DNA of 64,000 nt from Mogibacterium sp. (GTDB lineage Bacteria > Bacillota > Clostridia > Peptostreptococcales > Anaerovoracaceae), in contig JAFRKO010000010.1 of the NCBI GenBank assembly GCA_017431685.1, positions 62,001-126,000 on the forward strand, in the 5' to 3' direction. The notes beneath the pieces were generated by a model. That model saw only the letters and a program-made list of their open reading frames with translations. It was not told where the DNA came from and searched no databases. Of the stretch, positions 8,024 to 17,406 are shown one piece after another (the first letter of the stretch is position 1; each line of letters starts with the position of its first letter). Made by a program: the position numbers and the translations under genes.

Positions 8024-8554
8024 TTATTTCCCAAACACTTTCATGAAATGATTCTCGTCGCAGATCCTGAAACCGTCTGCGAACACTCTGTTTTCTGCTT
8101 CTATATCAGGGTTGGCCCTCTCTTCGAGACAGGCATCTATGAGCTTGTCCGTAAACATGCCGTTTCCGCCTGTCAGCTTTCCGCTGAACGTTCCGTCATA
8201 AATAACACCTGAACCGCATGAAGGGCTGTTAGCCTTTAGTATGGCTCCCTCGATCCTGCAGGTACCGTGTTTTCTCGATCCGTGCTCTACAAGCACAGAG
8301 TTGAGAGAAAGTTCCGCACCTTCGTCAAATGCCTTTGTGAGGTCTTTTCCTGCCCTGTCAAGCACCTTAAAGTACTCGTCATCTATCGGAACGATCTCAG
8401 CCGGTTCGCGCGGCACAGACAGTCCTGCGGCTGTCTCAGGGCATATTGTAACATAATCATGAGTCCTGCAGAACTCTATGACATCATCATTTTTATTATT
8501 GCCGCCATTGTATTTACAGTCAAATCCCAGGAGGCATCTGCTTACTATATACAT
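8024..8554 (-). CDS. DUF523 family protein
   Basis: 176-residue protein of the YbbK-like DUF523 family, function not established. It keeps the characteristic cysteine motifs: SRCLLGFDCKYNGG at the N-terminus, CPETAAGLSVPREPAEI near residue 40, and LKANSPSCGSG around residue 105-130. The conserved Cys pattern suggests metal or cluster binding. It sits between mutS2 and argS with one nt between its stop and the argS start. Confidence 0.85.
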   Translation of the reverse strand: MYIVSRCLLGFDCKYNGGNNKNDDVIEFCRTHDYVTICPETAAGLSVPREPAEIVPIDDEYFKVLDRAGKDLTKAFDEGAELSLNSVLVEHGSRKHGTCRIEGAILKANSPSCGSGVIYDGTFSGKLTGGNGMFTDKLIDACLEERANPDIEAENRVFADGFRICDENHFMKVFGK

Positions 8555-8592
8555 CTTGTTTTTTCTCTTTTCTATTGGTGAATTCTATGCGT

Positions 8593-11004
8593 TTATTTAC
8601 GGTCAACGAGCGTGACTATGGTATTTCCCTCTCCGCCCTGATCGTATGGCGCCGATTTATACGACTCAACGTGCTTGTTGCGTCTGAGCTCAGCTCTGAG
8701 ACCCTTTCTGAGTATACCGGATCCCCTTCCGTGTATTATGTTCACTGTCTTGAGACCTGCCAGAAAGGCATCATCTATGTATTTGTTCATTCTTTCTGTA
8801 GCGTCATCGAGATTCATGCCTATGAGGTTGATTTCGGTGCTCACAGTCTTTGTTTTTCCGAACGACATATTGCCGTACCTGGCTTTTTTCTTCTCTTTGT
8901 TGCCCTGTGGCTCAGACTCGGCGATCACTACATCCTTCACATTTACAGTCATACGTATAGATCCCAGCCTTATACCGAAGTTGCCCCTTGAGTCCGGAAG
9001 ACTCTCTACATCACCGGTCTGATCAAGCTTGGTGTATTTGACTCTCATGCCTATCTTAAGATCCTCAGGATCAGGCATCTTGCCGGTCTGTATGGTTTCC
9101 ACCTTCGGCGCATCCGCAGGTTTAAGGGCGGATTCCGCCTGTCTGAGTTTTCTGCGGCCTTCTGCAGCTCCTCCAGCAATGTGACCTTCGTTGAACCCGG
9201 CGTTTTTCTTTCTGTGCTGTATGTCTCTGAGTTCGCTGGCTATCTCATCGATAGTTCCCTGAGCATCACGCAGCATCACGCCGGCCTTCTTGCGGGCATC
9301 TTCAACTATCTTTGCCGCTTCGGCCTTCGCTTTAGCAAGTTCCCTTTCAGCTTCGCTCATAGCCTCCTGCGCAGCTTCCCTTTCTCTGCCGGCTTCAGCC
9401 AGTCTCGCTTCAGCCTCCGCCTGGTCAGCCTCGACCCTGCTCACGGCTTCTTCGAACTCCAGCTGCTCCTCTCCCATAAGCTCCGCTGCCCTCTCGATAA
9501 TGGACTTATCGAGTCCGAGTTTCTCAGATATCTCAAATGCATTGGATTTGCCCGGAAGGCCAACTCTCAGCTTATAGGTCGGTGATAGAGTCTCAACGTT
9601 GAATTCCATTGAAGCGTTCTCGACTCCTGGAGTCGAAAGCGCGTATTTTTTCAGTTCCGTATAATGCGTGGTCGCCGCCACAAGTGCGCCGGCTTCCTTT
9701 AGCCTCTCCAGCTCAGCAATTCCAAGCGCAGCTCCTTCAAGCGGATCTGTGCCTGCACCGAGCTCATCGAGAAGTACCAGACTTCCCTCTCCTGCATTTC
9801 TGAATATCTCAATGATGTTCTTCATGTGCGAAGAGAATGTGCTCAGACTCTGCTCTATGCTCTGCTCGTCTCCTATGTCGGCGAATATCTCCCTGAGAAC
9901 CGGCAGGCTGGTCTTCTCATCCGCAGGAACATGCAGACCGCTCTGAGCCATCAGGCACAGCAGGCCTATGGTTTTAAGCGTAACGGTTTTGCCGCCTGTG
10001 TTCGGTCCGGTTATAAGGAGAGTTGTCCAGTCGCGTCCGAGCTCTACGTTGGTCGGTACCACTTTATCCGCAGGGATCAGCGGATGGCGTCCAGTCCTTA
10101 TATCTATGATGTTGTCACCGTTGAGATGCGGCTCAGCGCCGTCCATCATCACCGAAAGCCTTCCCTTCGCATTGATGAAGTCGAGCTCAGCCATCATCCT
10201 CTGATCATTAACGAGACTCTGATGATGCTCACCGACTCTGCTGCTGAAGAGCTCGAGAATCCTGACGATCTCAGCCTGCTCGTCCAGCTCCAGCTGTCTG
10301 AGCTCGTTATTCAGTGTTACAACTGCCTGCGGTTCCACGAAAAGAGTGGCCCCTGTGGAGGACTGATCGTGCACCATACCCGGGAACAGACTTATATATT
10401 CTCTCTTGACCGGTATCACATACCTGCCGTTTCGCATCGTCACGATGGCATCCTGTAGATGAGATTTAGCGGAGGATGAACTGACCATTTTCTGCAGGCG
10501 AGACTTTATGAGGTCGTTCTTGTTGCGCATGTCGCGCCTTATAGACTTCAGCACAGGCGATGCATTGTCTGACATCTCGTCTTCACTGATTATGGCATCG
10601 TAGATATCCCGCTCAAGTTTGACCGCCGGATCGAGAAGGCCCGCGATTTCAGGTATGATCTTCAGACCTTCAGGCATGTCTTCTTTAAGAAAAGCCTTAA
10701 CAGCCCGCGACGCAGCTATGCTGGCGCGCACCTGCAGCAGCTCCCTCATACTGAGGCATCTGCCTCTTCTTGCCATCGAGACGATGCTGCTGATGTCTCC
10801 GATCTCTCCGACCGGAATGCTTCCCTTATGAACAATAACGGAAACCGCTTCAGTAGTTTCCGTTAGTGCATCCTTTGCCATGCGCATATTGGTCATAGGC
10901 TCGAGCTGCATTATTCTTTCCTTAGCGAGTCCCGAGCCTGCCTGATCGCACAGGAGGTCAAGTATTTTATTGAATTCGAGGAGTGTCAGTATTTTAGAAT
11001 TCAT
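8593..11004 (-). CDS. mutS2: MutS2 ATPase/endonuclease
   Basis: About 803 residues in the MutS2 order: N-terminal core/lever helices, the ATPase with Walker A GPNTGGKTVTLKT and the downstream LVLLDELGAGTDPLEGAALG, a long Ala/Glu-rich coiled coil (about 510-620), and a C-terminal Smr nuclease domain with INLIGMNLDDA and IIHGRGSGILRKGL. MutS2 proteins suppress recombination and act on collided or stalled ribosomes in Firmicutes. The start at ATG 11004 (MNSKILTLLEFNKIL) matches family N-termini; an in-frame GTG lies 6 nt upstream. The 5' end overlaps the 3' end of zapA. Confidence 0.95.
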   Translation of the reverse strand: MNSKILTLLEFNKILDLLCDQAGSGLAKERIMQLEPMTNMRMAKDALTETTEAVSVIVHKGSIPVGEIGDISSIVSMARRGRCLSMRELLQVRASIAASRAVKAFLKEDMPEGLKIIPEIAGLLDPAVKLERDIYDAIISEDEMSDNASPVLKSIRRDMRNKNDLIKSRLQKMVSSSSAKSHLQDAIVTMRNGRYVIPVKREYISLFPGMVHDQSSTGATLFVEPQAVVTLNNELRQLELDEQAEIVRILELFSSRVGEHHQSLVNDQRMMAELDFINAKGRLSVMMDGAEPHLNGDNIIDIRTGRHPLIPADKVVPTNVELGRDWTTLLITGPNTGGKTVTLKTIGLLCLMAQSGLHVPADEKTSLPVLREIFADIGDEQSIEQSLSTFSSHMKNIIEIFRNAGEGSLVLLDELGAGTDPLEGAALGIAELERLKEAGALVAATTHYTELKKYALSTPGVENASMEFNVETLSPTYKLRVGLPGKSNAFEISEKLGLDKSIIERAAELMGEEQLEFEEAVSRVEADQAEAEARLAEAGREREAAQEAMSEAERELAKAKAEAAKIVEDARKKAGVMLRDAQGTIDEIASELRDIQHRKKNAGFNEGHIAGGAAEGRRKLRQAESALKPADAPKVETIQTGKMPDPEDLKIGMRVKYTKLDQTGDVESLPDSRGNFGIRLGSIRMTVNVKDVVIAESEPQGNKEKKKARYGNMSFGKTKTVSTEINLIGMNLDDATERMNKYIDDAFLAGLKTVNIIHGRGSGILRKGLRAELRRNKHVESYKSAPYDQGGEGNTIVTLVDRK

Positions 11005-11476
11005 CGTCACTGTTCAGTCTCTTGATGGATTTCAGCTCATTCTTAAGATTGACGTTCTCCATCTGAAGATCGAAATAAGCATTCTCCATCTCAACAAGCT
11101 TCTCCTGAAGCTTTTTCTGATCTTCGGAGTTCTGTGTCTGTCTGTCAAACTCAGAAGACATCTTGTCCTTGAGATCAGTGACCTGCTTTTTCGACTGCTC
11201 CCACATCTGGATGTAGTGCTTTACGTCGTTATCGAGCTGATAATTTTCTGTCTGGAGCTTGAGCGTCATGTCTGTGTTGTCCATGAGTTTCTCTGCGATA
11301 TTAAGTGCTGTCAGTACCGCAGCCTTGTAATTCGGATTGACATTGAGAGCCTTGCTTACTGCTCTGAGCTCCTCATCTACCATCTTAGCGATATCCTTGA
11401 TGCGTTCCTCGCTCTTGTCGCTTGAAAGCACATAATTGGTTCCGCAAATGATTACATCGGCTCTGTTCTTTTCCAT
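10994..11476 (-). CDS. zapA: Cell division protein ZapA
   Basis: 160-residue ZapA: an N-terminal globular domain (about 5-65; VIICGTNYVLSSDKSEERIK) and a long coiled coil (70-155) that mediates dimer/tetramer formation and FtsZ bundling at midcell. Good ribosome binding site (GAGGTAAG). It overlaps mutS2 and lies downstream of ftsZ and a methyltransferase gene, so the division function is close to its partner. The coiled coil is longer than in enterobacterial ZapA, as is common in Clostridia. Confidence 0.88.
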   Translation of the reverse strand: MEKNRADVIICGTNYVLSSDKSEERIKDIAKMVDEELRAVSKALNVNPNYKAAVLTALNIAEKLMDNTDMTLKLQTENYQLDNDVKHYIQMWEQSKKQVTDLKDKMSSEFDRQTQNSEDQKKLQEKLVEMENAYFDLQMENVNLKNELKSIKRLNSDDEF

Positions 11477-11502
11477 TTCTTACCTCGCATTGATAATTCT
11501 TG

Positions 11503-12300
11503 TTATCTGCCGCGAACGGCCTCGTACATAAGTATGGCTGCTGCGACAGCCGCGTTTAGAGATTCTATCCTTCCTCTCATAGGAAGCGTAACCTTCACAT
11601 CTGCCATTTCTATCATGGCGTCGGATACACCGCTTCCCTCATTGCCTATTATAAGAGCTATGCCCCTTCCAAGATCCTCTTCGTAGTAAGGCACGCCGCC
11701 GTCAACTGCAGTAACGGCAATACGTCTGCCCGACCTTCTGAGTATATCTTTCAGTCTGTCTTCACCTGTCACGTAAATGACCGGTATCTCGAAGATCATG
11801 CCCGCGGTCGCCCTCAGCACTTTTGGTGAGTAAATATCTACTGTGCCGCTCATTGCGATTATGGCTTTGTAGCCCGCGGCGACCGCAGTCCTTATCAGGG
11901 TGCCCATGTTGCCCGGATCCTGTATACGGTCGAGCACCAGCAGATTATCATCTGCCTCCAGACTGTATATGAACTCAGGACTGTATGTCTGCTGTTTTAC
12001 CACAGCCAGCATTCCTATCCCGGTACCTGCATCCGTGAGCGAATCGAATACCCGCTCCTGTATCTCACAGACTGTAATGCCTGAAGATTCGATGCAGTTC
12101 TTTATGAAATCCGGCGCGTCATCCGAAGTCCCCTCAGGAATCATTATAAAGTCGACATTAAGACCTCTTTCGAGGACTTCGCTTACAAGATTCCTTCCTT
12201 CGACAACAAATCTTCCCTCAGTATTGCGGCCTTTGCGCGTACCGAGTTTTCTGACGAGCCTGATCCTGCTGTTGTCACCTGATGTTATTCTGATCAGCAT
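11503..12300 (-). CDS. TrmH/SpoU-family RNA 2'-O-methyltransferase
   Basis: 265-residue SPOUT methyltransferase. The N-terminal substrate-binding domain (about 1-100; GRFVVEGRNLVSEVL) is followed by the trefoil-knot domain with motif 1 (LDRIQDPGNMGTLIRTAVAA), motif 2 (ALIIGNEGSGVSD) and motif 3 (VTLPMRGRIESLNAAVAAAI). Such enzymes methylate ribose in rRNA or tRNA using SAM; the exact target cannot be told from sequence. Located 30 bp downstream of ftsZ. Confidence 0.92.
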   Translation of the reverse strand: MLIRITSGDNSRIRLVRKLGTRKGRNTEGRFVVEGRNLVSEVLERGLNVDFIMIPEGTSDDAPDFIKNCIESSGITVCEIQERVFDSLTDAGTGIGMLAVVKQQTYSPEFIYSLEADDNLLVLDRIQDPGNMGTLIRTAVAAGYKAIIAMSGTVDIYSPKVLRATAGMIFEIPVIYVTGEDRLKDILRRSGRRIAVTAVDGGVPYYEEDLGRGIALIIGNEGSGVSDAMIEMADVKVTLPMRGRIESLNAAVAAAILMYEAVRGR

Positions 12301-12330
12301 AGCCTGGCGCCCGGATCGATTTCTTCCGGT

Positions 12331-13479
12331 TTATTTGAGGAATTCCGGTATATCGAAATCGTCGGCTCTTCCCTGCGATACAGTGTTGCTGTCATCGAAG
12401 AGCTTGTCGAGCTCAACTTCAACAGCATCAAGTCCGTCGACGGTTATCCTCTTTGCAGTTGCAAGAGTGTCTCTTTCAGTCTGCGGAGCAATGTTGATGC
12501 CTTCCATGCCCTCTGTGACTCTGCCGAAGTCTGTTGCGATAATAGTAACAGAGATCTTGTCTGTCATCTCCTCGCTGATTGTAGCACCGAAAATGATGTT
12601 GGCATCTGCATCTGCCTCGCCCTGTACTCTGTCGGCGATTGTGTTGATATCGAGCATTCCCATGTCGTATCCACCCGTAACATAGAGCAGAATGGATTTT
12701 GCGCCTGAGATAGATGTCTCGAGCAGCGGGCTGTTGATAGCGTTTGTGATAGCTTCTTCGATTCTGTCGTCGCCTTCGCCTGTACCGACACCCATGTGAG
12801 CCACTCCGCGGCCCTCCATGATAGTTCTGACATCTGCGAAGTCAACGTTAACGAGTCCGTACTCGGAGATCAGATCGGAGATACCCTGTACGCCCTTTCT
12901 GAGAACGTCATCTGCCATTGCGAACGCCTCGAGCATCGAAGTACTCTTTTCGCTCGAATCGATGAGCTTGTCGTTAGGTATAACAACGAGAGAATCAACG
13001 AAGTTGCTAAGATACTGTATGCCCTTTGCGGCACGGTTCCAGCGCTTCTTGCCCTCAAATGTAAACGGTTTTGTTACTACAGCTACTGTGAGTGCTCCGC
13101 AGTCCATCGACGCCTTTGCGATGATCGGTGCTGCTCCTGTACCTGTGCCGCCGCCCATTCCTGCAGTAATGAATACCATGTCGGCATCCTGAATGTTGGC
13201 TATGATCTCGTCGATGCTCTCTTCAGCAGCCTTCTGGCCTACCTCAGGGTTAGCTCCGGCGCCACGGCCTCCTGTGATCTTCTCGCCGAGCTGCACTTTG
13301 ATCTCAGCCTTGCATCTCGAGAGAGCCTGTCTGTCTGTATTCACACCAATGAAGGTCACGCCCTGCAGTCCGGCGTCGACCATGCGGTTGATCGCGTTAC
13401 ATCCGCCGCCGCCGATACCGACGACTTTGATGATTGCGGCATTGTCCGGTTCTGAAACAAAGTCGGAAACGAATTCCAT
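12331..13479 (-). CDS. ftsZ: Cell division GTPase FtsZ
   Basis: 382-residue tubulin homologue that forms the Z ring. The nucleotide-binding [13 protein letters not shown] is at about 21-33 and the GTPase signature [10 protein letters not shown] at about 110. A variable linker precedes the short conserved C-terminal peptide (DFDIPEFLK) that docks membrane anchors. Strong ribosome binding site (GAGGAGG). It ends the dcw cluster in transcription order, separated from ftsQ by 140 bp; no ftsA lies between, unlike many Firmicutes. Confidence 0.97.
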   Translation of the reverse strand: MEFVSDFVSEPDNAAIIKVVGIGGGGCNAINRMVDAGLQGVTFIGVNTDRQALSRCKAEIKVQLGEKITGGRGAGANPEVGQKAAEESIDEIIANIQDADMVFITAGMGGGTGTGAAPIIAKASMDCGALTVAVVTKPFTFEGKKRWNRAAKGIQYLSNFVDSLVVIPNDKLIDSSEKSTSMLEAFAMADDVLRKGVQGISDLISEYGLVNVDFADVRTIMEGRGVAHMGVGTGEGDDRIEEAITNAINSPLLETSISGAKSILLYVTGGYDMGMLDINTIADRVQGEADADANIIFGATISEEMTDKISVTIIATDFGRVTEGMEGINIAPQTERDTLATAKRITVDGLDAVEVELDKLFDDSNTVSQGRADDFDIPEFLK

Positions 13480-13619
13480 AGTGAAGTCCTCCTCAAATAA
13501 ATATACTTATAAACATATATTGTAATAGTAACATATAAAAACCCCAAATGCATTAGATTTTTGGCAAAAAACACAATATTTAGGGGTTGTTTGCTTGACA
13601 TGACACAATTACTTGTAAA

Positions 13620-15029
13620 CTAGAAGATCGGCATAAATGATGCTGTACCATCCTCTCCGAAGGATATAGTACCTCTTTCGATACCGTCAGCGAACAGGTT
13701 TTCCACTACCAGATGGAGCCTTCCGTTCTTCATATTAGTTATCAGAGTGTCGTAATCTGTCTTAACGACCAGTGTATCGTATATATAGGCCTTTACACTT
13801 TTCTCTTTTGAAATGTCTACCTTTACGAAATACAGGTCTGCTTTGATCATAGTCTTGATAAGATCCAGCATCCTGTCCAGAGTTCTGTCGTTTTCGGTGC
13901 CGATCTTTTCGCCCAGTTTTATCTTGCTGACGACCACGCCCTGCATGATGGTTGTCTTCGGTTTGTTCCTCGTCTTCTTGAGGAGTATTCCATCTTCATC
14001 CATTACGAGATAGTCGTCATCGTATTTAAATGCCAGCCGCTCCTGCCTCTCGGTGACCTTTATGACCAGTGTAGACGGCAGCCTTCGCCTGACCTCTGCA
14101 TGCTTTATGTAAGGATTATTCTCGAGAAACTCTTTGGTTTCCTTGATATTAGCCTTGTAGATAATGTTGCGGCCCGGTGAAGCATGGCTCATGTTTATGA
14201 TTTCTTCAGCCGTGTAATGCGAGTTCCCCTGCACTACTATGGCATCTATTGTGAAGAGTCCTGAGTTCGACAGAACAAGCCATCCGATGGCAAGTATCAG
14301 GACAGTCATCATGACATAAAAGCGTGTCCTGAACAGGTTTTTCTTTCTCTGCTTGTAAAGCCTGCGTTCTTCCTGTTTATGAGCAAGCTCGCCCATCTCA
14401 GGATGATTTGCCGGAAGCCCGTAACGGGTCTTATCCCCGTCATCCGCGCCGACGCCCTTCCGCTCCACGACTTTTGTTTCCGCGGAAAGTATCTCTGCAT
14501 TTCTGTGATCGGCTGCTCTCTTTGCCTTTTCAGCTTCTTTGGCTGCTCGTTCCTCTTCAGGGTCCGGCTCTTTGTAGATCTCGCCTTTTGGTACTACAAA
14601 TGTGTATGTGATGTCATCATCAGGAAGACCGGTCGCGTCATACACGGGCGGGTCCATAAAAACGGTGCTTCCGGTAGGATCCGCAGCTTTATATGTTTTA
14701 AAGAAGTCATCAGAATCAAATGCGTCGTCAGCATCAGCATCTGCCGCGTCTGCAAGGGCATTATTTACCTCATCAGTAAAACGCAGGTGATCCGCCACTA
14801 TAGTTTTATCAGGATCCGTTTCGCTGCCTGATTCTTCCCCGGCAGGAGGCGTTTCTACAGTTGGTTTTTCAGTTTCCGGTTCCCTGTAGACCTCTCCTTT
14901 TGGTACGACAAAAGTGTACTGGATATCTTCATCCACTACTGCGATGTCAGCAGCCGGTTCAGCCTCCTCAGACTGCTTCTCGATGCTTTCTTCTTTATTC
15001 TGTTCTATAGCTTCTTTATTTTCTTCCAA
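13620..15029 (-). CDS. ftsQ: Cell division protein FtsQ/DivIB with duplicated N-terminal motif
   Basis: 469-residue division protein. A single transmembrane helix (about 238-256) is followed by the POTRA domain (FTIDAIVVQGNSHYTAEEI onward) and a beta domain outside the cell; it links early and late divisome proteins. The cytoplasmic part (about 237 residues, acidic then basic) is far longer than usual and carries two near-identical 19-residue boxes at 33-51 and 137-155, core YTFVVPKGE(V/I)Y(R/K)EP. The start is probably TTG (15029), 5 nt after the murG stop; no strong ribosome binding site is visible, so the start is less certain. Confidence 0.88.
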   Translation of the reverse strand: MEENKEAIEQNKEESIEKQSEEAEPAADIAVVDEDIQYTFVVPKGEVYREPETEKPTVETPPAGEESGSETDPDKTIVADHLRFTDEVNNALADAADADADDAFDSDDFFKTYKAADPTGSTVFMDPPVYDATGLPDDDITYTFVVPKGEIYKEPDPEEERAAKEAEKAKRAADHRNAEILSAETKVVERKGVGADDGDKTRYGLPANHPEMGELAHKQEERRLYKQRKKNLFRTRFYVMMTVLILAIGWLVLSNSGLFTIDAIVVQGNSHYTAEEIINMSHASPGRNIIYKANIKETKEFLENNPYIKHAEVRRRLPSTLVIKVTERQERLAFKYDDDYLVMDEDGILLKKTRNKPKTTIMQGVVVSKIKLGEKIGTENDRTLDRMLDLIKTMIKADLYFVKVDISKEKSVKAYIYDTLVVKTDYDTLITNMKNGRLHLVVENLFADGIERGTISFGEDGTASFMPIF

Positions 15030-15034
15030 CTGCG

Positions 15035-16138
15035 TTACCGTTTGCAGGTCTGTATGACCGTGTTGTAAATGATATCGGTAGCGTCCACCGGGGCTATGCT
15101 GCGGCTCGCATTTTTCATTGCTTCAAGCCTGTCCCTGTCTGCATCAAGCCTTCGGACTTCTTCCATTACCTTGTCCGCGGTGTCCGCGTTTTCTCTGACT
15201 ATAATTGCTCCGCCGACGTCCGCCACAGCCTTGGCGTTGTAGTACTGATGATCTGCCGTTACATTCGGAGAAGGAATGAATATGGCTGCCCTTCCGGCCA
15301 TCGTGACCTCAGCAACCGAGAGAGCACCGCTCCTGCTGATTGTCAGATCACATGCCGAGAGCTGTGCCGGCATGTCGTTTATATAAGCACTGATTCTTAC
15401 ATTCGATGGACTGAATCCTTCTTCCCCAAGGCGTCTGCTTATCGCGTCGTAATATTCTCTGCCTGTCCCCCAGATCACAGTGTATCCGTCTTTTCCGGCG
15501 TACTCCCTGGCTATCGCTTCGCCTATGCTGTTGGTTGTCTCGGAACCAAGACTGCCTCCGAACACCATAATGACAAAGTCTCCTTCGGGTATTCCGAGTT
15601 CCTTTCTGTCAGCAGTGCAGTCCCTGCCGTCGAATTCGGCTCTTACAGGATTGCCGCTGTATATGATATTGTCTTTGTTCGGGAAATGCTCACGTGCGGA
15701 TTCGAACCCCAGGAACACCTTTCTGGCGCTGCGCGCTCCAAGCCTGTTGGAAACCCCCGGAAACCCATTCTGCTCATGCAGATACACAGGAACCCTGAGC
15801 CTTCTGGCCGCCAGCACTACCGGTACACTCACAAAGCTTCCCGTGCTGATAACAGCGTCAGGTCTGAACTTTTTCATCAGCTTTATTGCGTCACGTCTTC
15901 CGTTCAGAGTTCTCCTGATAGTGGTGGCAAGCCTGACCGGATTGCTGCGGTCAAACCATGTGGAATCGACCTCATACAGCGTGTAGCCGTGAGCCGGTAT
16001 TATCTGCCGTTCGAGATCCTCTCCCTTAGCTATATAAATAACCTCGCCTGACGGATCCTCCGCCCTGAATTTATCGCCTATCGCAAGCGCCGGATAAATA
16101 TGGCCGCCTGTGCAGCCCCCTGTCAGTACGATCTTCAT
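15035..16138 (-). CDS. murG: UDP-GlcNAc transferase MurG
   Basis: 367-residue GT28 glycosyltransferase at the inner membrane face that adds GlcNAc to lipid I, giving lipid II. The Gly-rich loop GGCTGGHIYPALAIG is at residues 7-21; the second half carries VIMVFGGSLGSETTN and the nucleotide-sugar segment ISRSGALSVAEVTMAG with the conserved downstream DHQYYNAKAV. Its start overlaps the ftsW stop by 4 nt. Confidence 0.96.
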   Translation of the reverse strand: MKIVLTGGCTGGHIYPALAIGDKFRAEDPSGEVIYIAKGEDLERQIIPAHGYTLYEVDSTWFDRSNPVRLATTIRRTLNGRRDAIKLMKKFRPDAVISTGSFVSVPVVLAARRLRVPVYLHEQNGFPGVSNRLGARSARKVFLGFESAREHFPNKDNIIYSGNPVRAEFDGRDCTADRKELGIPEGDFVIMVFGGSLGSETTNSIGEAIAREYAGKDGYTVIWGTGREYYDAISRRLGEEGFSPSNVRISAYINDMPAQLSACDLTISRSGALSVAEVTMAGRAAIFIPSPNVTADHQYYNAKAVADVGGAIIVRENADTADKVMEEVRRLDADRDRLEAMKNASRSIAPVDATDIIYNTVIQTCKR

Positions 16139-17406
16139 GCCGCAGCCTCCGCTTCTAACTTTGATCTGCTCCTTGGAATCCTTTTTTTGGATACGTTGAG
16201 CACTATGCCCATGGCTATCATGAATGACCAGATAGATGTACCTCCATAACTTATGAACGGCAGTGTGATACCTGTCGCAGGCATAGATGATGTAACTACC
16301 GCAACGTTTATGATCACCTGAAGGCCCAGCATTACGCCAACTCCGGTGGCAAGATAAAACCCCAGTCTGTCTTTAGCCTTAAGTGCTACCATGAAAATCC
16401 TGAAGAGCAGTATTATGTATACCAGCATCAGGATCGCAAATCCGATATATCCGAGTTCCTCTCCTATTACAGCGAGGATAAAGTCATTCTGAGGCTCCGG
16501 GAGATAGAGGTTTTTGGCGATACTGCGTCCGAAGCCGAGTCCCCTGAGGCCTCCGTTGCCAAGCGCTATAAGTCCCTGCGAAACCTGATATCCGCTGCCC
16601 TGGAAGTCAGCAAACGGGTCACGGAAACTCGTTATTCTCTGATACCAGTGTGCTGGGCTTTTAGCTGTCATGATGTACATGTAACCCGCTATTACTCCGG
16701 CAGCCGGAACTGCGAGAAACAGATAATTCAGTCCTGCTACCAGCATGATCGCTATCATAATGGCTACGATTACGATAGCAGTCGACAGGTTTGGCTGCAT
16801 TACAATCAGGTAGAAATGGATGCCCATTACTGCCAGAAGCACTACCAGCCCTTTCAGTGTGCGGATGTTGCTCGGGTTCCTGACCAGGAAACACGAGGTA
16901 AATACGATCATGCCTACCTTGGAGAACTCACTCGGCGTTACACCGATACCTCTGATACCTCGCTGGGCTCCGCCGACAGTGGAACTCGTCATGATAACGA
17001 GAACGAGCAATGCTATCGATACAAGCACTATAAGGTAGCTGATCTTCATGTATATATGATAGTCGATATTGGCGACTATGAGCATTACGAAGAGACCAGT
17101 GCCAACCCAGATCATCTGTCTGAACAGATAGTATGTAGGATCAGGATGCGCCGTGTTGATTGTCTGGTAATAGCCTGCACTGAATACCATCGCCACGCCG
17201 AACAGCGAAAGCACGATAACAAGCACTACAACTCCGAAATCGTAGCCGCTCACTACCCTGCCAAGTCCGCGTCCGAAGTCTCTGGCTTCATCGATGGCAC
17301 TTGACTTATCGCCTTTGCCGCGCCTCTGGCGTCTGATTGCCCTGCGTGTTGCGGCTTTTTCGGCTCTTGTCATTTTCTTTTCTACTTCAGCATCTCGTTT
17401 ATGCAT
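16135..17406 (-). CDS. ftsW: FtsW/SpoVE-type peptidoglycan glycosyltransferase
   Basis: 423-residue SEDS polymerase with a basic cytoplasmic N-terminus (about 1-50) and ten hydrophobic helices. SEDS signatures seen are the RGIRGIGVTPSEFSKVGMI segment, the loop with PHWYQ-like AHWYQRITSFRDPF, and PLPFISYGGTS-like TLPFISYGGTSIW near the end. It works with the class B PBP encoded in the same cluster. The ATG at 17406 overlaps the end of murD; an alternative ATG at 17373, 8 nt after the murD stop, is equally possible. Confidence 0.93.
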   Translation of the reverse strand: MHKRDAEVEKKMTRAEKAATRRAIRRQRRGKGDKSSAIDEARDFGRGLGRVVSGYDFGVVVLVIVLSLFGVAMVFSAGYYQTINTAHPDPTYYLFRQMIWVGTGLFVMLIVANIDYHIYMKISYLIVLVSIALLVLVIMTSSTVGGAQRGIRGIGVTPSEFSKVGMIVFTSCFLVRNPSNIRTLKGLVVLLAVMGIHFYLIVMQPNLSTAIVIVAIMIAIMLVAGLNYLFLAVPAAGVIAGYMYIMTAKSPAHWYQRITSFRDPFADFQGSGYQVSQGLIALGNGGLRGLGFGRSIAKNLYLPEPQNDFILAVIGEELGYIGFAILMLVYIILLFRIFMVALKAKDRLGFYLATGVGVMLGLQVIINVAVVTSSMPATGITLPFISYGGTSIWSFMIAMGIVLNVSKKRIPRSRSKLEAEAAA

